Below, in pieces: positions 59,909-64,000 of a DNA stretch of 64,000 bases. Position numbers and translations under genes: made by a program. Position 1 is the first letter of the stretch, and each line of letters begins with the position of its first letter. Under the pieces are notes generated by a model. It was given only the letters and a program-made list of their open reading frames with translations. It made no database searches and was not told the origin of the DNA. The stretch is from JBBKWU01 sp037969035 (lineage in GTDB: Bacteria; Pseudomonadota; Alphaproteobacteria; Micavibrionales; Micavibrionaceae). The DNA is taken from the NCBI GenBank assembly GCA_037969035.1, contig JBBKWU010000026.1:101124-165123 (forward strand). The letters are read 5' to 3'.

Positions 59909-61270
59909 ATGAGTGAAAAAATTGAGAAAAAACTGGATGACCGCAAATTTGGCGGACGCGTTGCACGATACGGCAAAGTATCCGTCACCATGGCGGGGCT
60001 TGCCTCACGCATGTTAGGCGAGAAATATCTCGGCATTAAGATCGAGCGCGAAGAACACGCCGCACAGCTTATGCAAGCCCTTGGCAATCTCAAAGGCCCG
60101 CTTATGAAGGTCGCGCAAATCCTCGCCACCATCCCCGAAGCCCTGCCGCCAGAATATGCGCGTGCATTACAAGAGCTACAATCAAACGCGCCACCAATGG
60201 GGTGGCCGTTCGTACGCCGCCGCATGAAGACCGAGCTTGGCACGGACTGGGAAAGTAAATTCGCAAGCTTTGACAAAGAACCCATCGCCGCCGCAAGCCT
60301 TGGCCAAGTGCACAAAGCCACATCACATGACGGGCAAACGCTTGCCTGCAAACTGCAATACCCCGACATGCAAACCGCAATTGAGGCGGACCTAAAACAA
60401 CTCAAAACCATATTCTCTATCTACGAGCGTTATGACAGCGCCATCTCCACCAAATTCATCCACCAAGAACTCGCCGCCCGCCTTTATGAGGAACTCGATT
60501 ACAAGCGCGAAGCCAAGCAATGCAAGCTCTATGACTACATGTTGCGAAACGAAAACAGCGTTCATGTACCGCAAGTCAACGATGAGCTATCAACCGATCG
60601 CCTGCTGAGCGCGTCATGGCTAGAGGGTGATCGTATGCTTAACTTCGTGGACGCACCCCAAGATGATAAAAACAAGCTTGCCATGAACATGTTCCGCGCG
60701 TGGTACATCCCGTTTTATGAATACGGCATTATTCACGGCGACCCGCATTTAGGCAATTACAGCGTCCGCCCTGACCATTCCGTCAACCTGCTTGATTTTG
60801 GTTGTATTCGCGTATTCCCGCCTGCGTTTGTCGGTGGTGTGATTGACCTTTATATGGCGTTACGGGATAACGATAACGCCCGCGCTGTGCATGCCTATGA
60901 AACATGGGGGTTCAAGGATTTAAACAAAGAACAAATCGAAACCCTCAACATCTGGGCGCGTTTTCTCTACGCCCCCGTTCTGGAAGACAAAATCCGCACC
61001 GTTGGTCATGCCGAAGGTGCTGTTTACGGGCGCGAAACCGCCGAAAAAGTGCATAAACAACTCCGCGAAGTCGGCGGTGTCACTGTCCCGCGTGAGTTTG
61101 TCTTTATGGATCGTGCCGCACTTGGCCTCGGCTCTGTGTTTATCCACCTCCAAGCCGAGATCAACTGGTATCAACTCTTCAACGAAATCATCGACGGATT
61201 TGACGTTGATAAAATGGCCGCAAAACAAGCTGCTACGCTCAAAAAGTTCAACCTTCTGAACACGCAATAA
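59909..61270 (+). CDS. ubiB: ABC1/UbiB family ATPase-kinase-like protein
   Basis: A 453-residue ABC1/ADCK/UbiB family protein needed for ubiquinone synthesis. The KxGQ-type motif appears as KGPLMKVAQIL (about 60-70), the alanine-rich loop as AAASLGQVHKATSHDGQ (about 128-145), the lysine in LACKLQYPDM and the metal-binding GDPHLGNY (about 280-287) with LLDFGC. There are no C-terminal membrane helices, so it is the soluble ABC1 type rather than classic UbiB. Its proximity to coq9 supports a role in quinone synthesis. The start ATG at 59909 has AAGGG 13 nt upstream. Confidence 0.87.
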   Translation: MSEKIEKKLDDRKFGGRVARYGKVSVTMAGLASRMLGEKYLGIKIEREEHAAQLMQALGNLKGPLMKVAQILATIPEALPPEYARALQELQSNAPPMGWPFVRRRMKTELGTDWESKFASFDKEPIAAASLGQVHKATSHDGQTLACKLQYPDMQTAIEADLKQLKTIFSIYERYDSAISTKFIHQELAARLYEELDYKREAKQCKLYDYMLRNENSVHVPQVNDELSTDRLLSASWLEGDRMLNFVDAPQDDKNKLAMNMFRAWYIPFYEYGIIHGDPHLGNYSVRPDHSVNLLDFGCIRVFPPAFVGGVIDLYMALRDNDNARAVHAYETWGFKDLNKEQIETLNIWARFLYAPVLEDKIRTVGHAEGAVYGRETAEKVHKQLREVGGVTVPREFVFMDRAALGLGSVFIHLQAEINWYQLFNEIIDGFDVDKMAAKQAATLKKFNLLNTQ

Positions 61271-61355
61271 ACACGCCGAAACATTGACATAATTTAATGA
61301 TTTTGTTACACTTTATACTCTATAATTAGATTTTATTAATATTGGTGTGGGAATA

Positions 61356-62540
61356 ATGGGTATTATCAGAACAACATTAAATACAACGTCGTTAGCACTT
61401 GCTGGCGGTCTTGTGTTGGCGGGATTGGCGCATCATGATGATCCAGTGACCAACAACGACGGCGAGATAAGCACGGACCAATCAGAGATTATCGACTGGG
61501 ATATGCGCGTTAAAAACCCAGTACCATTTTTTATCCCCCCCCTAAGGCCACAACAAATCGGTGATCGCCGCACCATTTCCGCTTCTGAAGCCAACTATAA
61601 CGGCGTTGGTCGCATTTTATTGAACGGGCGCAACCATTGCACCGGAAACATCGTTGAAATCGAAGGTTATCAACCGCGCGAAGATGGGATTCTCGTCTCC
61701 ACAGCAGCGCATTGCGTAGATGAAGACGCAAATTCACAAAACCTGACCTTTTCCATCAATTTTTTAAATAGTGACGGTGCATTGGAATATGCAGCCTATA
61801 CAAACCCAGAAATCTGGCACAACCCGTCATACGTAGACACTCATATAGCCAGTGCATCCTCAAACGACCAAGCCTTAATGTTCTTTCCTCATCAAAGCTT
61901 AGCAGACGAAGTAAAACCCTCCTTATTAACTGTGTTTTCTCGTCATATCGAACGCGATTTCGGTACATATGAATGGCAAGATGTCACCATTACATCAGCA
62001 GGATACTCACAGGACATGGATGGGTTAAGCACCGATGAAAATTGCCACATCAAAAGCGTTCAAAACAACACTCACTTCCCTTATTTGGTTGCTGATTGTT
62101 CACTCAACAAAGGCGCAAGCGGCAGTGGTTTGCTTACAAATAACTTTAACGGAGAACAAACTATTGGTGCGATAACATCGGCCAAATCCACCGACATTGA
62201 AGTTACAGACGAAAGCTTCAGATCTTATCTTTCCATGATGTATCACGCAAACCTTGCCGCCATACCGTTCTTGGAAAAAGACGAAATATGCGCGCAAGTC
62301 ACCGCCCCGAATGGTCTCCACGTTCGTACTGACGATTACAACGATCCAAACTCAGCCTACGCCTCACTCGCCTTTAACGAGGTCGTTTTGGTGACAGATA
62401 TGCTGGAAGACGAACAAGAGAAGTACGGTGCCGATGATGTTTGGATTCAAATCCGCACGCTTGATAATCCCGACCCACAGACCCCCAACGGATATTCCAA
62501 TAGCGTATGGTTGACAGCAGTGCCCTGCCCGACCCGATAA
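61356..62540 (+). CDS. Secreted trypsin-like serine protease with C-terminal SH3-like domain
   Basis: A 394-residue protein with an N-terminal signal (about 1-26). The chymotrypsin-fold domain (about 80-305) shows the catalytic histidine in LVSTAAHCVDE, a disulfide cysteine before it and the serine in DCSLNKGASGSGLLTN; the aspartate is probably in the SNDQALMFF region. The C-terminal part (about 315-390) reads CAQVTAPNGLHVRTDD and ends SVWLTAVPC, resembling a bacterial SH3-like domain used for wall or surface binding. It is therefore likely periplasmic or secreted. The start at 61356 is preferred to a GTG at 61347. Confidence 0.8.
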   Translation: MGIIRTTLNTTSLALAGGLVLAGLAHHDDPVTNNDGEISTDQSEIIDWDMRVKNPVPFFIPPLRPQQIGDRRTISASEANYNGVGRILLNGRNHCTGNIVEIEGYQPREDGILVSTAAHCVDEDANSQNLTFSINFLNSDGALEYAAYTNPEIWHNPSYVDTHIASASSNDQALMFFPHQSLADEVKPSLLTVFSRHIERDFGTYEWQDVTITSAGYSQDMDGLSTDENCHIKSVQNNTHFPYLVADCSLNKGASGSGLLTNNFNGEQTIGAITSAKSTDIEVTDESFRSYLSMMYHANLAAIPFLEKDEICAQVTAPNGLHVRTDDYNDPNSAYASLAFNEVVLVTDMLEDEQEKYGADDVWIQIRTLDNPDPQTPNGYSNSVWLTAVPCPTR

Positions 62541-62647
62541 GCCACCAAATAATCCCGTAGAAGTTCTTTACAAAAAAGCGCGATTGAGTGTATAAACGCA
62601 CTCTGAAAGACATTCTGCAGCAAAATTGCTATAATGTCTTTAAATGT

Positions 62648-62723
62648 AGGGGTATAGCTCAGTTGGTAGAGCGACGGTCTCCAAAACCGTAGGTCGTGAG
62701 TTCGAGTCTCTCTGCCCCTGCCA
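62648..62723 (+). tRNA. tRNA-Trp (CCA)
   Basis: A 76-nt tRNA gene. The acceptor stem AGGGGTA (62648-62654) pairs with TGCCCCT (62713-62719), followed by discriminator G and encoded CCA. The D arm has AGCTCAGTTGGTAGAGC, the anticodon stem ACGGT/ACCGT encloses CTCCAAA with anticodon CCA, and the T arm has GAGTTCGAGTCTC. It is the probable attachment site of the integrase element that follows. Confidence 0.97.
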
Positions 62724-62746
62724 TTTTCCGGCGATAAGCCCCGCGC

Positions 62747-62890
62747 AAGGCACACTTACGGCACACTTCTCATTCACACCCCACAACAAATAAACACATG
62801 GTAAAAAGCGGCTTTTGACGGTGCATGTGCATTTTTGTTAAATGAATAAAACTGACTATTTGAGGGTCAACTGTGCCTTAACTGTGCCTT
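62747..62890. repeat. Paired tandem 11-bp sites (candidate integrase arm sites)
   Basis: Left: AAGGCACACTT (62747-62757) then ACGGCACACTT (62758-62768). Right: AACTGTGCCTT twice in tandem (62869-62879, 62880-62890). The right copies are the inverse complement of the left ones with one or two differences. Two tandem 11-bp sites in opposite orientation, about 100 bp apart, between a tRNA end and an integrase gene are what arm-type integrase or excisionase sites look like. Confidence 0.6.
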
Positions 62891-63014
62891 TTGGTTATAA
62901 CTTATAACTAAAACACTGAAAACAAATAGTTTTGTGGATAAGGCCTACGGTTTATGTATCCGTTGTTGCTGTTTTTTGCCATTAATTCTAACTTGTGAAC
63001 ATAAGGAAAAAAAC

Positions 63015-64000
63015 ATGGCCTCAATACAAAAGCGAACATTATCCAATGGCGAAACCTCTTATCGCGTTCAAATACGCATAAAGGGGCATCCAGTTGAACA
63101 AGCAACGTTCCAACGAATAACGGATGCAAAAAAATGGGCGCAGTCCACTGAATCAGCTATTCGTGAAAGACGTTACTTCAAAACATCAGAATCCCTAAGG
63201 CGAACTGTTAAAGATATGATAGCCCGTTATCTGGAACGCATTGCACGTGAGAACCCCAAACGCATTAAAGATATTAAACCCATGCTGGGATGGTGGGACA
63301 AGGAATTAGGTTATTGTGTTTTGGCAGACCTTAACCGCGCCATTATCTCAGAAAAGATTGAAAAGCTATCGAGCAAGAAGGTCAAACGTAAAGACAAAGA
63401 AAGCGGTGAAACAAAACTTACCCCTATAACCCCTGCGCGAATGAACCGCTACATATCTGCATTTAGTCATGCTTGCACACTTGCCGTAAATGAATGGGAG
63501 TGGTTAGAAGTAAACCCCATGTCAAAAATCAAGAAGCTAAAAGAGCCGCGTGGCCGCGTAAGGTTTTTATCAGATGAAGAGCGTGAAAAATTACTATCAG
63601 CCTGTAAAAACGCCCCCTACCCTCACATCTACCTTATTACCGTATTAGGTTTAAGCACAGGCGCAAGACGCAGTGAAATAATGAATTTGAAATGGGATGA
63701 TGTTGACTTTGAACGCCGACAAATTGTTTTGCACGAAACAAAGAATGGCGAACGCCGTGTTATTCCGTTAACTGGGCATGCATTTGAATTAATGACAGCA
63801 CATAAAAAAATACAGCGCATTGATACAGACCTCATATTCCCTTCACGTAAAGGCGATAAGCCATATGAAATAAAAAGAAGTTGGGAAGGCGCATTAAAAG
63901 AAGCTGAAATAAAAGACTTTCGCTTCCATGACCTGCGCCATAGCGCTGCATCATACTTGGCTATGAATGGTGCTTCATTAGCGGAGATTGCAGAGGTTCT
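63015..64000 (+). CDS. Tyrosine-type site-specific integrase (truncated by window end)
   Basis: At least 328 residues of a phage/ICE-type integrase, cut off by the window edge. The N-terminal part is an arm-binding-like AP2/beta domain (MASIQKRTLSNGETSYRVQIR), followed by a core-binding helical domain (about 60-170) and the catalytic domain: the first arginine in STGARRSEIMNLKWDDV, the second-arginine box HDLRHSAASYLAMNG and a lysine strand ETKNGERRVIPL. The nucleophilic tyrosine lies beyond the edge. AAGGA at 63003-63007 is 7 nt from the ATG. It is read away from the adjacent tRNA-Trp, the classic layout of an integrated island. Confidence 0.92.
   Translation, partial: MASIQKRTLSNGETSYRVQIRIKGHPVEQATFQRITDAKKWAQSTESAIRERRYFKTSESLRRTVKDMIARYLERIARENPKRIKDIKPMLGWWDKELGYCVLADLNRAIISEKIEKLSSKKVKRKDKESGETKLTPITPARMNRYISAFSHACTLAVNEWEWLEVNPMSKIKKLKEPRGRVRFLSDEEREKLLSACKNAPYPHIYLITVLGLSTGARRSEIMNLKWDDVDFERRQIVLHETKNGERRVIPLTGHAFELMTAHKKIQRIDTDLIFPSRKGDKPYEIKRSWEGALKEAEIKDFRFHDLRHSAASYLAMNGASLAEIAEV

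Larger units (their letters stand above)
62541..63014. other. Intergenic region with tRNA-Trp and attachment-site repeats
   Basis: This 474-bp stretch contains tRNA-Trp (62648-62723), the four candidate arm sites, a GTTATAACTTATAAC tandem pair near 62894-62908 and a ribosome binding site (AAGGA, 63003-63007) for the integrase. No further gene is seen. Confidence 0.7.

Overview
The window is one 64 kb piece of an alphaproteobacterial chromosome with moderate GC, rich in tandem genes whose stops and starts overlap. The affiliation rests on several alphaproteobacterial hallmark families (a DUF4167 protein, GapR/DUF2312, a TIGR02302-type large membrane protein, COQ9, CobS/CobT, an RHH_4 ribbon-helix-helix protein, a HIG1-type small membrane protein) and on conserved gene orders such as prfA-prmC-DUF4167-clpB, bolA-dnaJ-cobS-cobT and a zinc-ribbon gene divergent from ftsEX. 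No taxon below class is claimed. Most of the window is ordinary chromosomal backbone. Only the last 1.3 kb looks mobile.

Layout: 1-263 is the 3' end of a HAD-like gene, followed by a 610-bp AT-rich intergenic region with a promoter, a CtrA-type box and direct repeats. 0.87-6.4 kb is the stress cluster prkA-yhbH-spoVR. 6.5-10.3 kb holds fadE and an M17 leucyl aminopeptidase. 10.3-18.7 kb is a minus-strand block: lipoprotein, clpB, DUF4167, prmC, prfA, RodZ-like, lysC. 18.7-21.4 kb holds ubiG, a HIG1-type protein, a long pentapeptide-repeat protein and a small LptM-like lipoprotein. 21.5-28.9 kb is envelope-related: TIGR02302 protein, zinc-ribbon protein, a secreted helical-repeat protein, ftsE, ftsX, a YdcF-like protein and an acyltransferase. 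29-33.4 kb (minus) holds tyrC, a chorismate mutase with a degenerate dehydratase-like tail, a methyltransferase, a Nudix hydrolase and a parvulin. 33.6-44 kb holds secA, a CorC-type transporter, aroB, aroK, a small membrane protein with a secreted protein and xerD, then accA and an RHH protein. 44-50.9 kb has bolA, dnaJ-like, cobS, cobT, hisS and small unknowns. 51-55.2 kb has sufE, clpX, a DHH phosphoesterase and unknowns. 55.2-59.9 kb (minus) has an O-antigen-ligase/TPR protein, gapR, an N-formylglutamate amidohydrolase homologue, an orphan IcmL/DotI-like secreted protein and coq9. 59.9-62.5 kb has ubiB and a secreted trypsin-like protease. 62.6 kb to the end holds tRNA-Trp, paired candidate integrase arm sites and a truncated tyrosine integrase, i.e. 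the left edge of an integrated element.

Working together: ubiG, coq9 and ubiB belong to ubiquinone synthesis but sit in two places. aroB, aroK, the chorismate mutase and tyrC cover aromatic amino acid synthesis. ftsE, ftsX, the acyltransferase, secA, the parvulin and the LptM-like lipoprotein serve envelope biogenesis. clpB, clpX and prkA-yhbH-spoVR serve stress and protein quality control. Three copies of a palindromic interspersed repeat (GTCATTGCGAG ends) lie at gene ends between 24.0 and 32.3 kb. The points most worth a second look are the orphan IcmL-like gene coupled to coq9, the tRNA-Trp integration site with tandem 11-bp arm repeats, the repeat family, the hairpin that covers the aminopeptidase ribosome binding site, and the two short genes at 21242 and 39825.
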